Counted from the first letter of the stretch, positions 31,169 to 41,686 are shown. The stretch is 64,000 nt of DNA from an uncultured Pelagibacteraceae bacterium (GCA_902575095.1 CACGPY010000002.1:1-64000), one strand, 5' to 3'. Notes: generated by a model from the letters alone, not told the origin. Translations and numbers: made by a program.

Positions 31169-33285
31169 AAATATTTTTTATCTTTGATTTCTAAAGTTTT
31201 GTTAATAATAAAATTTGCAACCTTTGTGGAGTTAAAATACTTCATATATTTTTTTTTCCCATTGTGTGCAATTTGTCTTCTAAGTTTATCATCTCTTGAA
31301 ACTTTAGTTATTTTTTCGGACAAATCGCCTAAGCTTTTGTAAAAAACCATTTCTTTGTTTGAAAAAAAATCTCTATATTGAGTTTTTTCATCTATTAGAC
31401 AAACTAGACCATTACCAACTATTTGCGTAATACGATCACTGCTATAATATTTTATTGCTTCACCTCTACTGAGGTTTAAACCCATTTTAGCGTTTGAAAT
31501 AGTTTTAAAGTAATGATCTGCCCATATGGGTTGAACATTATTAATGCCATATAGATCAAATTTAATATTAGAGGTAATTTTTTGTAATTTTTCTAAGAAA
31601 ATAATTCTATCGTCTTCTTTGCCTGATTTAAGCTTACCTCTATGAACACCATGACTTAAAGCAAAAAAAACATCAACACTGCAAGATTTTTTATAGTTGT
31701 TTAAAGTTTCAAAAGAATGATCACTCGGATTTGGAATATAGAAATTTTTATTATTTTTAGGTAGAAAATTTAATGCTGAAGGACTTGTAGTTAAAAATGT
31801 CCCATCCATCACGTCAATTTTATCTAAAATACGTTCTTTATTTCTCTCAAAATCAGGACCATTTTTATTTAGTGGATCCAAAAACCATTGAGCAAATTTT
31901 GTATTTGGATTATCCTCTTTAAGCTCTTGAATTTGTTCTTTTGAAATTAAATCGGCATGACCAGTAACAATTAAATCAGGCTTATAATTATAACAGGTTT
32001 TTTTTAATTTATCGTTTAAGGTTTTTTGACCTCTAAAATCACCAATGGTTTTATAGTATTTTTGAATATCTCTATCGCTGAATCCTAAAACACTATGACC
32101 AAGCCTTATAAAACCATTGTTAATTCTTCTACCGGTATTAAAAAAAAGTCGACCGTCTAATCGCTCATTAAAATTTGTTACGTGGAGAATTCTTAAATTT
32201 TTTAATTTTGATTTTATAAAAAAATAATTTTTTAAAAATAATTTCTCTGATCTATAATCATCAATTTTTTTGGAAACAAATTTATGTGTAAGATAAAAAT
32301 TATTTATGGATTTTCGCTGGAGACTAATTCTATCTTTTTTATTTTCAATTAATTGATTTATAGATTTAGTTAAATTTTTTTCATTTAATTTTTCTAAAAT
32401 TTTAGCATCTGTTACAGTTTCTGGTAAACCGCCTTTATTAGTTATGATTACAGCACAGCCATTAGCAGATGCCTCTAAACTAGTTCTTCCAAAGGGCTCA
32501 TCCCATCTTGATGGAGCTACTGTTATACTTGTTTTCTTAAATATTTTAATTACTTCCTCATGTTTTTTAAAACCAAGAATTGATACATTTTTATGTTTTA
32601 AATATATTTTTTCCCTTTTTTCATCACCAATAATTAAAGCTCTCCAGTCTTTATATTTATCCAAAACTTTTGTAATAGATTTAGCGAATACATCGTAACC
32701 TTTTGCTTTATTTAATTTTCCAACAAAGGTAATCCATTTTTTCTTATTTTTTAATAGTGCTAAATTACCTTTGTTAGCTGATTGATAAAAAATTAATAAT
32801 TTATTGCTATTTACAAATTTATTTTCTAAACCCTCTAAAAATCTTTTTTTAGACCAAGAACTGTTAAATATAATCTTATAACATATTCGTAATAGTTTTT
32901 TTCTTTGTGCAATAGTCTTAGATCCCTCCATAGATAAAGGATCATTATGAAAATAAAGAGTTAGAATTTTATTCTTAATTTTTTCATTAATAATATGAAT
33001 ATAGCTTGGTCTATTATGAACTTCGATTATAGATGAATTAATTTTTCTTTCTATTTTAATAAAATCATTAACATAAGTTTTGGTTTGACTGTTAAATAAA
33101 GTTTTTTTAGTGTTTATGTTTACATATTCTAAATTAAATATTTTTTTATAATCTGTATTCCCAAAAACAGTTATATTTTTTTTATATTTACTAATTTTAG
33201 ATGTTTCATATACAAAAAGTGAAACTGCACCCGGATACATGGGTGAAAAATTTTCTTTATATGGTAGAAGAATTGAAATTTTCAT
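31156..33285 (-). CDS. Two-domain glycosyltransferase: N-terminal GT4-type plus C-terminal CgeB-like domain
   Basis: 'FVGKLNKAKGYDVFAKSI...VAPSRWDEPFGRTSLEASANGCAVIITNKGGLPE' (GT4); second half 'GFSDRDIQKYY...NAKMGLNLSRG...YSSDRITQIVGNGLVCLID' (CgeB/Glyco_trans_1_2-like). Confidence 0.82.
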   Translation of the reverse strand: MKISILLPYKENFSPMYPGAVSLFVYETSKISKYKKNITVFGNTDYKKIFNLEYVNINTKKTLFNSQTKTYVNDFIKIERKINSSIIEVHNRPSYIHIINEKIKNKILTLYFHNDPLSMEGSKTIAQRKKLLRICYKIIFNSSWSKKRFLEGLENKFVNSNKLLIFYQSANKGNLALLKNKKKWITFVGKLNKAKGYDVFAKSITKVLDKYKDWRALIIGDEKREKIYLKHKNVSILGFKKHEEVIKIFKKTSITVAPSRWDEPFGRTSLEASANGCAVIITNKGGLPETVTDAKILEKLNEKNLTKSINQLIENKKDRISLQRKSINNFYLTHKFVSKKIDDYRSEKLFLKNYFFIKSKLKNLRILHVTNFNERLDGRLFFNTGRRINNGFIRLGHSVLGFSDRDIQKYYKTIGDFRGQKTLNDKLKKTCYNYKPDLIVTGHADLISKEQIQELKEDNPNTKFAQWFLDPLNKNGPDFERNKERILDKIDVMDGTFLTTSPSALNFLPKNNKNFYIPNPSDHSFETLNNYKKSCSVDVFFALSHGVHRGKLKSGKEDDRIIFLEKLQKITSNIKFDLYGINNVQPIWADHYFKTISNAKMGLNLSRGEAIKYYSSDRITQIVGNGLVCLIDEKTQYRDFFSNKEMVFYKSLGDLSEKITKVSRDDKLRRQIAHNGKKKYMKYFNSTKVANFIINKTLEIKDKKYLWEK

Positions 33286-33520
33286 TTTTAATTTTATTTC
33301 TTAATGAGCGATTATTCTTTATATAATATTCTCTAGAAATTGCCTCTTTTTTTGATTTGAATTTCTCTTTATAAATTAGTCTCCATTTTCTTCCTCTTGT
33401 AAATTTGGCACCCTTGCCTGAGTTATGAAGGCTGATTCTTTTTATTAAGTTGCTGGTATAACCTACATAAGTCACTGGTTTTATGCTCTTAGATTTGAGC
33501 ATATAAACGTAATATGTCAA
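33257..33520 (-). CDS. GIY-YIG nuclease superfamily protein
   Basis: 'YYVYMLKSKSIKPVTYVGYTSNLIKRISLHNSGKGAKFTRGR'. Confidence 0.93.
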   Translation of the reverse strand: MTYYVYMLKSKSIKPVTYVGYTSNLIKRISLHNSGKGAKFTRGRKWRLIYKEKFKSKKEAISREYYIKNNRSLRNKIKNENFNSSTI

Positions 33521-33523
33521 TTA

Positions 33524-34312
33524 TTAATACCCTCTAGATTTAAGTGCTTTAATACCTTTTAATTTTTCAATATCAGATTTTGCTCCCGATCCAATATATC
33601 TACTATCAGAACCAACAGTCACAAGATCAAATCCCTTGTCAATCATTTTTTGAGCATATTCTGCAGATCCATTGTGTAAACCAGCTATCAAATTTTTTTT
33701 TTTTGCAGCTTCTAGAATTCTCAAAATTTCTTTATAAGCTTTTGTATTCTCTGGTTTATCAAATCCTGGTTCTTCTCCCACAGATAAACTTAAGTCTGCT
33801 GGTCCAATATAAATACCGTCTAGGTTTGGTGTATCTAAAATTTCATCAAGTTTTTCCAAAGCTTCTTTGGTTTCAATCATTGCTAATTTTAATATCTCTT
33901 GGTCAGCATATTTTGCATAGTCGTCTCCACCATAAATTGACGCTCTTATTGGACCAAAACTTCTGTAACCTTTTGGGGGATATTGGCATGCTTTAACGAA
34001 ATTTTCTGCTTCTTTTTTATTACTAACCATTGGACAAATAACACCATAGCATCCAGCATCTAAAATTTTCATTATTTGACCAGGCTCATTCCAATTCACT
34101 CTAGCCATAGGAGTAGTTTCAGTTGATGAAATTGCTTGCAACATATTCACTGCATTAGGATAATTTATAAGACCATGCTGCATATCTATTGTTAAAGAAT
34201 CCCATCCTTGATTAGCCATTATTTCAGCTGAAAAAGAACTTGGAACAGCTAACCAACTATTAATAATTGGCTTTCCTGCTTTAAAAAGTTCTTTAAGTTT
34301 ATTTTTTCTCAT
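33524..34312 (-). CDS. HpcH/HpaI family aldolase (2-keto-3-deoxy acid aldolase type)
   Basis: 'DSLTIDMQHGLINY', 'GCYGVICPMVSNKKEAENFV', 'DGIYIGPADLSLSVG'. Confidence 0.92.
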   Translation of the reverse strand: MRKNKLKELFKAGKPIINSWLAVPSSFSAEIMANQGWDSLTIDMQHGLINYPNAVNMLQAISSTETTPMARVNWNEPGQIMKILDAGCYGVICPMVSNKKEAENFVKACQYPPKGYRSFGPIRASIYGGDDYAKYADQEILKLAMIETKEALEKLDEILDTPNLDGIYIGPADLSLSVGEEPGFDKPENTKAYKEILRILEAAKKKNLIAGLHNGSAEYAQKMIDKGFDLVTVGSDSRYIGSGAKSDIEKLKGIKALKSRGY

Positions 34313-35754
34313 TCGTATGAGATTCCGAAATGAGTATATTTTATATTTAAATAATCTTTAATTGCCATTGAGCCGCCTTCTCTTCCATACCCAGTTTGTT
34401 TGATTCCACCAAAAGGTGCCTCTGCTACAGCTACAACAGGAGTATTTACTGCAACACAACCAGATTCTAGTTGCTCGGATGCTTTATTAGCTTTTTTTAA
34501 ATCAGTTGTGTAAACATAACTACACAAACCTAGGTCGTTGTTATTTGCTCTGTCCATTACCTCATCAAAATCTTTAAAAGTTAAAATAGGCACAATAGGA
34601 CCAAATGGCTCCTCTTTCATAATAGTAAAATTGTCTTTAACATTATCAAATATTGTTGGCTCATAAAAATATCCTTTATTAAAATTTGCAGCTCTTTTTC
34701 CCCCTAACAGGACTTTACCACCTTCTTTTTTTGTAGTTTCCACTAATTTTTCAACACCTTCTAATCGTTGCTTAGTACACAAAGGCCCAAGTAATGTATC
34801 TTTATCCATACCATTTCCAATCTTAAGTTTTTTAGTTTTTTCGATCATTAGATTTGCAAACTCATCTTTTTTCTTTTCGTGTATATAAAATCTATTTGGT
34901 GAAATACATACTTGTCCATTATTCCTAAATTTTGAAGTTATTGCCATGTCTGTAACTTTATTTAAATCTACGTCATCAAAAACTATGAATGGTGAGTGAC
35001 CGCTTAGCTCCATTGTAACTCTTTGAACTTTGTTTGCAGCTTGTTTTAAAATCAATTTACCAACTCTTGTTGATCCAGTTATTGAAATTTTTTTTATTAT
35101 ATCTGACTTTATCAATTCCTCAGAAATTCCAGCTGGATCTCCTGACAGTAGATTAATTACTCCTGGAGGGACACCTGCCTCTCTACAGATATCAACTATC
35201 TCCATAACGCTACCTGGTGTAATTACATCTGGTTTAACTATAACTGAACAACCTGCTGCTAAAGCAGTTGAAATTTTTCTTGAAGCAAGAATTACTGGAA
35301 AATTCCACGGAACCAAAGCTGCTACAACTCCGACAGGTTGATACATAACGTGAATCTGTGTATTCGGAAAACGACTTTGATTTATTTCTCCAAAAATTCT
35401 CTTAGTTTCTTCAGAATTCCATTCGAAGATATCAGCTGCACCGCCTATTTCACCAGGTCCTTCTGTTAACGGCTTTCCTACTTCAAGAGTTAACCATTTT
35501 GAAAGAACATCAATTCTTTTTCTAATTAAATCCGATATCTTTCTAATAATTTTAGATCTTTCCCAAGGAGAAGTATTTTTCCAAATTTGCAAACCTTTTT
35601 CCGCTGATTTAAGAGCTTTTTGAATATCTGAACTATTTGCTTTTGACGCCTTCCCTATTATTTCTTCAGTTGCAGGATTAATCACATCGTAAGTTTCACC
35701 GCCTGCTGATTTTTGCCACTTACCATCAATGAACTGTCCGTATTTATCGTACAT
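34309..35754 (-). CDS. NAD(P)-dependent aldehyde dehydrogenase (succinate-semialdehyde dehydrogenase-like)
   Basis: 'VPWNFPVILASRKISTALAAGCSVIVKP', 'ELSGHSPFIVFDD', 'NNGQVCISPNRF'. Confidence 0.93.
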   Translation of the reverse strand: MYDKYGQFIDGKWQKSAGGETYDVINPATEEIIGKASKANSSDIQKALKSAEKGLQIWKNTSPWERSKIIRKISDLIRKRIDVLSKWLTLEVGKPLTEGPGEIGGAADIFEWNSEETKRIFGEINQSRFPNTQIHVMYQPVGVVAALVPWNFPVILASRKISTALAAGCSVIVKPDVITPGSVMEIVDICREAGVPPGVINLLSGDPAGISEELIKSDIIKKISITGSTRVGKLILKQAANKVQRVTMELSGHSPFIVFDDVDLNKVTDMAITSKFRNNGQVCISPNRFYIHEKKKDEFANLMIEKTKKLKIGNGMDKDTLLGPLCTKQRLEGVEKLVETTKKEGGKVLLGGKRAANFNKGYFYEPTIFDNVKDNFTIMKEEPFGPIVPILTFKDFDEVMDRANNNDLGLCSYVYTTDLKKANKASEQLESGCVAVNTPVVAVAEAPFGGIKQTGYGREGGSMAIKDYLNIKYTHFGISYE

Positions 35755-35803
35755 ATATTATTGTTGAATAAAGAATATTAATTAAATAGTTTATATTGAA
35801 TTT

Positions 35804-37648
35804 ATGAAAAACATTCAACTTACTTGTGCTCACGCTTTAGTTAAATTCTTAATTGCTCAGAAAACTCTTATAGATGGAAAAAAAGTACCTTTATTTCCGG
35901 GCGTGTTTGGAATTTTTGGTCATGGTAATGTTGCCTGTTTAGGGCAAGCACTTCAGGAAAACCAAAAAGAACTTCCCACATGGCGAGGCCACCATGAACA
36001 AAACATGGCTTTAACAGGAATAGCGTATTCAAGAGCAAAAAGGCGTAAACAAATTTTTGTTGCAACCTCTTCTGTAGGCCCAGGATCAACTAATATGATT
36101 ACTGCAGCGGCCGTTGCAATGAGCAATAGACTTCCAATACTTTTTTTACCTGGTGATACATTTGCAAATAGAATGCCAGATCCAGTATTACAACAAGTTG
36201 AACACTTTAATAATCCAGGGACAACTCAGAATGATGGGTTTAAACCTGTTGTGAGATATTTTGATAGAATTACTAGACCAGAACAAATCATTTCAAGTTT
36301 ACAACAAGCAATTCAAATTATGTTAGATCCAGCAGATTGTGGTCCAGCATGTATTTCATTAAGTCAAGATGTTCAAGGTGAAGTTTATGATTATCCAGAA
36401 GAATTCTTTAAAGAAAGAGTTCATACAATACGAAGACCTAGACCAGATGATTTTCAAATCAAAGAGGCAGCTGAACTTATTAAAAAATCAAAAAAACCAA
36501 TTGTCATTGCTGGTGGTGGAGTTTTTTATTCAGATGCCACAGATGAATTAAGCGATTTTGCAAAAAAACATAATATTCCTGTAACGCAAACCGTAATGGG
36601 TTATTCATCTATAAAAAAAGATCATACTCATTATTTAGGAACTATTGGCGGTTTGGGTGGACGTGCTGCAAACAACTTAAGTAAAGAAACTGATACAGCG
36701 ATTGCTATTGGAACTAAACTTGCAGATTTTACAACTGGATCTTGGGCTAATTTTGAAAATCCTAATTTTAAATTAGTTTCTATTAATGCTGCACGATTTG
36801 ATGCAAATAAACACATGGCACAGGCTGTAGTTGGAGATGCTAAAGTATCGTTGATAGAATTATCTCAAGCATTAGGAAATTGGAAAGCAGATGATAACTG
36901 GTATAAAAAATCCAGAAAAGAATTGAAAGACTGGGAAACGTATGTTGATAAAGAAAGCGGACCAACTAACCAAAAACTTCCAAGTTATGCCCAAGTTATT
37001 GGAGCATGCTATAGAAATTCGGATCCCTCTGATATTGCAGTTACTGCAGCTGGAGGATTAGTTGGTGAAGTTATACAAGTCTGGAAACCTAGAGAACTTA
37101 ATACTCATGAGACAGAGTGGGGTTTTAGTTGTATGAGTTATGAAATTTCCGGGGCACTTGGTATTAAGATGGCAAATCCAGAGAAAGAAGTAGTATCATT
37201 TGTAGGAGATGGGTCGTATCTACTTTATAATTCTGACATATATAGTTCTGTAATCACAAACAATAAATTAATACTAATAGTTTGTGATAATGGAGGTCAC
37301 GCTGTAATTAATAGATTACAATTATATAAAGGTGGTAAAGAATTTAATTGTTTACTTAAGAGTTCAAATGCTCCTAATTTGGTACCTGTAGATTTCGCAG
37401 GCCATGCCAAGAGTATGGGAGCAGATGGTGAACATGTTAATTCAATTGCTGAATTAGAAGAGGCATTTAAAAGAGCAAAAAAATCAAAAAAAACATACGT
37501 AATTTCAATTCATACAGATGGTTACCAATGGTTAGAAGGGTCAGCTTACTGGGAAAGCCCTACTCTTGGTATTCCTATAACAAAAGAAAATAAAAAATCT
37601 CTTAAAGAACATCTCGAAGGTAAGAAAAAACAAAGAAAAGGTGTTTAA
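35804..37648 (+). CDS. iolD: 3D-(3,5/4)-trihydroxycyclohexane-1,2-dione hydrolase (ThDP-dependent)
   Basis: 'FGIFGHGNVACLGQAL', 'TSSVGPGSTNMITAAA', 'CDNGGHAVINRLQLYKGGKEFN'; 614 aa. Confidence 0.93.
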   Translation: MKNIQLTCAHALVKFLIAQKTLIDGKKVPLFPGVFGIFGHGNVACLGQALQENQKELPTWRGHHEQNMALTGIAYSRAKRRKQIFVATSSVGPGSTNMITAAAVAMSNRLPILFLPGDTFANRMPDPVLQQVEHFNNPGTTQNDGFKPVVRYFDRITRPEQIISSLQQAIQIMLDPADCGPACISLSQDVQGEVYDYPEEFFKERVHTIRRPRPDDFQIKEAAELIKKSKKPIVIAGGGVFYSDATDELSDFAKKHNIPVTQTVMGYSSIKKDHTHYLGTIGGLGGRAANNLSKETDTAIAIGTKLADFTTGSWANFENPNFKLVSINAARFDANKHMAQAVVGDAKVSLIELSQALGNWKADDNWYKKSRKELKDWETYVDKESGPTNQKLPSYAQVIGACYRNSDPSDIAVTAAGGLVGEVIQVWKPRELNTHETEWGFSCMSYEISGALGIKMANPEKEVVSFVGDGSYLLYNSDIYSSVITNNKLILIVCDNGGHAVINRLQLYKGGKEFNCLLKSSNAPNLVPVDFAGHAKSMGADGEHVNSIAELEEAFKRAKKSKKTYVISIHTDGYQWLEGSAYWESPTLGIPITKENKKSLKEHLEGKKKQRKGV

Positions 37649-37653
37649 AATTA

Positions 37654-38811
37654 ATGAAGAAAATTTTTAATGTAGGCCTGATTGGCTGTGGTCATATAGC
37701 CGAGACGTACTTTAGAGCTCATAAGTATTTTAATAATTTTAAAATAATAAAATGTGCTGATATCAACAACAAAGCTGCGATTAAATGTGCCAAAGCCAAT
37801 AAGATTAAAGCTGTTTCAATTAAAGAATTATTAAATGATAAAAATATAAAAGTAATTCTTAATTTAACAATTCCTGCAGCTCATTACTCTGTCGCAAAAC
37901 TTGCTCTTACTCATGGTAAACATGTTTACTCGGAAAAACCTCTAGCTATAAATCTATCTGATGGAATAAAATTAATTAAATTAGCAAGAAAAAAGAAATT
38001 GTATGTTGGAAACGCACCAGATACATTTTTGGGAGGTGGTATTCAAAAATCAAGAGAACTTTTAGATAAAAAAATTATTGGTAAGGTTAAATTTGGAAAT
38101 GCTATCTTCGCATATCCAGGTGTCCAATCTTATCATCCAAATCCAGAACCATGGTTTGCAAAAAAAGGTGGTGGTCCTGTAATAGATATGGGGCCATATT
38201 ATTTAACTGCTTTAGTAAATTTATTGGGCCCTGCAAAAGAAGTTTTTAGTCAATCTGAAAAAGGTAAATCAATGAGGGTTATTGGGATTGGACCTAAGAA
38301 AGGTAAAAAGTTTAAAGTAGAATGTCCAACAACTTATTTTTCAACAATTAAATTTTTTAATGGAACTATAATCAGACTGACACTCTCTTTCGATGTAATT
38401 TCACATTTAAGAAATCATATTGAATTATATGGTAACGAGGGATCAATGATTGTCCCTGATCCAAATATGTTTGGTGGATCAGTTTTAATTAGTAAAAAAT
38501 TGGGAAGTTTGTGGAAAAATTTTAAGACAAATAAAATGACTCTTGGAAAAATAAATATTCGTTCACAAAGTTCCAGAGCTAACGAGTCACCTACTAATGC
38601 AAATTATAGAGGCGTGGGTTTATCTGAAATGATAAGTTCTATTCAAAAGAAAAAATTACATAAATGTAATGGAAATTTATCTTTACATGTGTTGAATATA
38701 ATTGATGCTATACATTGTTCTGCAAAAAAAGGTAAAAAAATTAAGATAAATCAATTATGCGAACGACCAACAATTTTCTCTAAAAGTGAAATTAAAAGTA
38801 TAATTAAATAA
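37654..38811 (+). CDS. Gfo/Idh/MocA family oxidoreductase
   Basis: 'VGLIGCGHIAETYFRAH', 'KHVYSEKPLAINLSDG', 'GGGPVIDMGPYYLTALVNLLGP'. Confidence 0.92.
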   Translation: MKKIFNVGLIGCGHIAETYFRAHKYFNNFKIIKCADINNKAAIKCAKANKIKAVSIKELLNDKNIKVILNLTIPAAHYSVAKLALTHGKHVYSEKPLAINLSDGIKLIKLARKKKLYVGNAPDTFLGGGIQKSRELLDKKIIGKVKFGNAIFAYPGVQSYHPNPEPWFAKKGGGPVIDMGPYYLTALVNLLGPAKEVFSQSEKGKSMRVIGIGPKKGKKFKVECPTTYFSTIKFFNGTIIRLTLSFDVISHLRNHIELYGNEGSMIVPDPNMFGGSVLISKKLGSLWKNFKTNKMTLGKINIRSQSSRANESPTNANYRGVGLSEMISSIQKKKLHKCNGNLSLHVLNIIDAIHCSAKKGKKIKINQLCERPTIFSKSEIKSIIK

Positions 38812-39706
38812 AGTTTTCTCTTCCTAATAATGCTGCACCTCGAACACCACTTGCGTCACCGTACAATGGTTTAAGAAAAATTGTTTTTAAATTTGGTTCA
38901 TTAATAAATTTTGCTGAAATTTGTTTAATTTCGTCTAAAAAATCAATTTCATTTGAAACTCCCCCACCGAAAACAATCGCATCTGGATCAATAGTAGTTA
39001 TTATAACAACCAAGGCTCTAGCTAATTTTATTTTATAATCATTAATAAATTTAATAGCTTCTTTTTCATTTTTTTTGTAATTAAAAAAAATTTCTTTAGC
39101 TGTCATTTTTTTTTTAAAGTTTAAATAAAAATTTTTTTCTATAGATTTTCCAGAAAGAAAACCCTCTATTCTATTAGAGAAATCTATTTTTTCGTCTGAT
39201 TTTAAATTTTGAACATTCATATCTGGCATTTGATTTAAACTCCATTCACCTCCTAAACCATTTGAGCCAGAAATTATTTTTTTGTTTATTACCAACCCTC
39301 CTCCACAACCAGAACCAAGAATTATACCAAAAACAGTTTCATAATGGCTGGCAGAACCATCAAATGCCTCAGATAAACAAAAACAATTTGCATCATTTTC
39401 TAAGTAAATATTATTTTTAATTTTTTTCTTTAAATCTTTGATTAAATTTTTATCATTTAACCATAGTGAATTATGAGCGTTTTTTATTAAACCTGTTGTT
39501 TTATCGGTTGCACCTGGGTGACAAATCCCTACGTTCAAATTATTTTTATTTTTATTTTCGATATCTTTAATAATTGATATTATAGAATTTATTGTATCAC
39601 CGTAGTTTTTTGGTGTTTCAGTTCTATTTCGTAATAATTCTTTATTATTATTATCTAATAAAACGTACTCAATTTTTGTAGCACCTAAATCTATACCAAT
39701 TTGCAT
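38804..39706 (-). CDS. ROK family sugar kinase-like protein
   Basis: 'IGIDLGATKIEYVLLD', 'LENDANCFCLSEAF', 'GIILGSGCGGGLVINKKIISG'; usual His/CxCG metal motif not seen. Confidence 0.85.
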   Translation of the reverse strand: MQIGIDLGATKIEYVLLDNNNKELLRNRTETPKNYGDTINSIISIIKDIENKNKNNLNVGICHPGATDKTTGLIKNAHNSLWLNDKNLIKDLKKKIKNNIYLENDANCFCLSEAFDGSASHYETVFGIILGSGCGGGLVINKKIISGSNGLGGEWSLNQMPDMNVQNLKSDEKIDFSNRIEGFLSGKSIEKNFYLNFKKKMTAKEIFFNYKKNEKEAIKFINDYKIKLARALVVIITTIDPDAIVFGGGVSNEIDFLDEIKQISAKFINEPNLKTIFLKPLYGDASGVRGAALLGRENFI

Positions 39707-39708
39707 TT

Positions 39709-40500
39709 CTATGAGGAAATTCTATTCATTTCCTTAAGTTCAACCTCTAACTTATCGAGCTCTTCACCACCTGCCATCATGCTTAAAAGTTTTTCTCTGG
39801 AAATATCTTTTTTTTCATATGTTCCTAAACTTTTACCTCTATTAAGAACTGTGAAACTGTTTCCAACTGGATATGCGTGATGAACATTATGTGTTATTAA
39901 AATTACTGCTAAACCTTGTGATGCAGCTTTAACGATATATTTTAGAACCACAGATGCTTGGTGAACACCTAATGCCGAAGTTGGCTCATCTAAAACTAAA
40001 ACTTTTGCACCAAAATAGATAGCCCTACTTATTGCCAGACATTGTCTTTCACCACCTGACATAGTTCCTACCGCTTGTGATGGGTCTCTCACATCAATTC
40101 CTATTTGCCCCATTCTTTCCGCAGCAATTTTATTTGCCTTCTCTATATCAAAAGTTTTTAAAAAAGGAGGTCCTTTTAAAGGCTCTCTGCCCATAAAAAA
40201 ATTTCTGGTAACACTCATCAGAGGCACCAAAGCTAAATCTTGATATACTGTAGCAATACCTATATCTAATGCATCTTTTGGACTATCGAAAACAATTTTT
40301 TCACCTTCAAATATAATTTCTCCCTCATCAGGTTTATGAACACCAGCGAGTGTTTTAATTAAAGTCGACTTACCTGCTCCATTATCACCCAATAAACACA
40401 TAATCTCCCCTTTTCGTAATTTCATGGTTACATCTTTCAACGCTATTACTTTACCGAAAAATTTACTGATATTGTTAAATTGAACTAGATAATCTGACAT
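39709..40500 (-). CDS. Sugar ABC transporter ATP-binding protein (single ABC domain)
   Basis: Walker A '[16 protein letters not shown]', signature '[15 protein letters not shown]', Walker B '[11 protein letters not shown]'. Confidence 0.95.
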   Translation of the reverse strand: MSDYLVQFNNISKFFGKVIALKDVTMKLRKGEIMCLLGDNGAGKSTLIKTLAGVHKPDEGEIIFEGEKIVFDSPKDALDIGIATVYQDLALVPLMSVTRNFFMGREPLKGPPFLKTFDIEKANKIAAERMGQIGIDVRDPSQAVGTMSGGERQCLAISRAIYFGAKVLVLDEPTSALGVHQASVVLKYIVKAASQGLAVILITHNVHHAYPVGNSFTVLNRGKSLGTYEKKDISREKLLSMMAGGEELDKLEVELKEMNRISS

Positions 40501-41627
40501 TACTTACTTTCTGTTACTTTTCTTCTTATGTAATTGTTGAATATTACAGCAATTAGCATCATAGCTCCTAAAAAAACTTTAAACCAATCTGTGTCTACGT
40601 CTGTATAAAAAATACCCATAGATACAGTTCCAAAAATGATTGCTCCAAAAGCCGCGCCAATAGCTGAACCATATCCTCCAGTAAGTAGACATCCTCCAAC
40701 CACGGCAGCTGCGATTGCCTCTAATTCTTTCAAAGTTCCTCGCATAGTATCTGCTGATCCAGCATCTAAAACTTGTATCGTAGCAAAGATTGTTGCTGCA
40801 ACTGCTGTACCAATAAATAAACTTATTTTAACTCTTCCTACAGGTACACCTACATTGTTCGCTCCATTTTTATCTCCACCTGATGCAAATATCCAATTTC
40901 CGTATCTTGTTTTCATTAATATCCAGGTAGTTAAAATCGCTAATGCAATAAACCAAATAACTGAAGGAGGAATGCCTGTAGCTAAGGGAGTACCATCTGT
41001 TCTTAAAGCAATTAAATTCATTGAACCTAGCCATGTAAAAACCCATTTAAATGAGTCTGTTGCAAAAATCCAAGCTATTGGATCATTTTCAATTAAAACT
41101 CTTAGTCCAGGCACTTGTGTTCGCCCTGTGATTAACCTTGTTAAAGCTAAAGTGGCCCCTCTTAAGATAAACAACATTGCAAGTGTAACTATAAAAGATG
41201 GCAAACCAGTTCTGACTACAAGTATTCCATTAAAATAGCCGACTAGAACTGCCATTGAAAAAGCAAATATAATACTCAACCATAAAGGCCAGCCCCAATA
41301 AATTGCTGGAATGGCTATACAGATTCCTGCAAAACCAATCATTGATCCTATTGATAAATCGAATTCTCCACCAATCATTAACATGGCAGCAGCAATAGCT
41401 ATAATACCGAGATTAGCTGATACATCTAAAAAATTCAAAATTCCGTAAGCACTAAACATGCCAGTATCACCAGCAACAATACCAAAAAAAATAAAAACTA
41501 AAATTGCACCACCTAGAGCTCCTAACTCAGGTCTATTTAATAAAATTTTTAAGTTTGAAACTTTTTTTAGCCTTTCGTCCTGATTAAAATCAGTTTTACC
41601 TTTTATACTTTTTGACTTTGTAGACAT
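40500..41627 (-). CDS. Sugar ABC transporter permease (RbsC/inositol-type)
   Basis: '[20 protein letters not shown]', '[25 protein letters not shown]'. Confidence 0.94.
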   Translation of the reverse strand: MSTKSKSIKGKTDFNQDERLKKVSNLKILLNRPELGALGGAILVFIFFGIVAGDTGMFSAYGILNFLDVSANLGIIAIAAAMLMIGGEFDLSIGSMIGFAGICIAIPAIYWGWPLWLSIIFAFSMAVLVGYFNGILVVRTGLPSFIVTLAMLFILRGATLALTRLITGRTQVPGLRVLIENDPIAWIFATDSFKWVFTWLGSMNLIALRTDGTPLATGIPPSVIWFIALAILTTWILMKTRYGNWIFASGGDKNGANNVGVPVGRVKISLFIGTAVAATIFATIQVLDAGSADTMRGTLKELEAIAAAVVGGCLLTGGYGSAIGAAFGAIIFGTVSMGIFYTDVDTDWFKVFLGAMMLIAVIFNNYIRRKVTESK

Positions 41628-41642
41628 AATAAAAAACTTAAA

Positions 41643-41676
41643 AAAAAGGCCTAGTGAAAATTCACTAGGCCTTTTT
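41643..41676 (-). terminator. Perfect 16-bp inverted repeat with U-tract between substrate-binding protein and permease genes (intra-operon hairpin/attenuator)
   Basis: AAAAAGGCCTAGTGAA-aa-TTCACTAGGCCTTTTT; GC-rich core flanked by A/T runs. Confidence 0.88.
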
Positions 41677-41686
41677 GATATATTTT

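Noticed and set aside
33580-33996. 138-aa + strand ORF
   Set aside because: Antisense to the HpcH/HpaI aldolase; Leu/Gln-rich translation without domain features.
40636-41238. 200-aa ORF antisense to the ABC permease
   Set aside because: Complete overlap with a well-supported gene; low-complexity translation explained by mirror codon usage.
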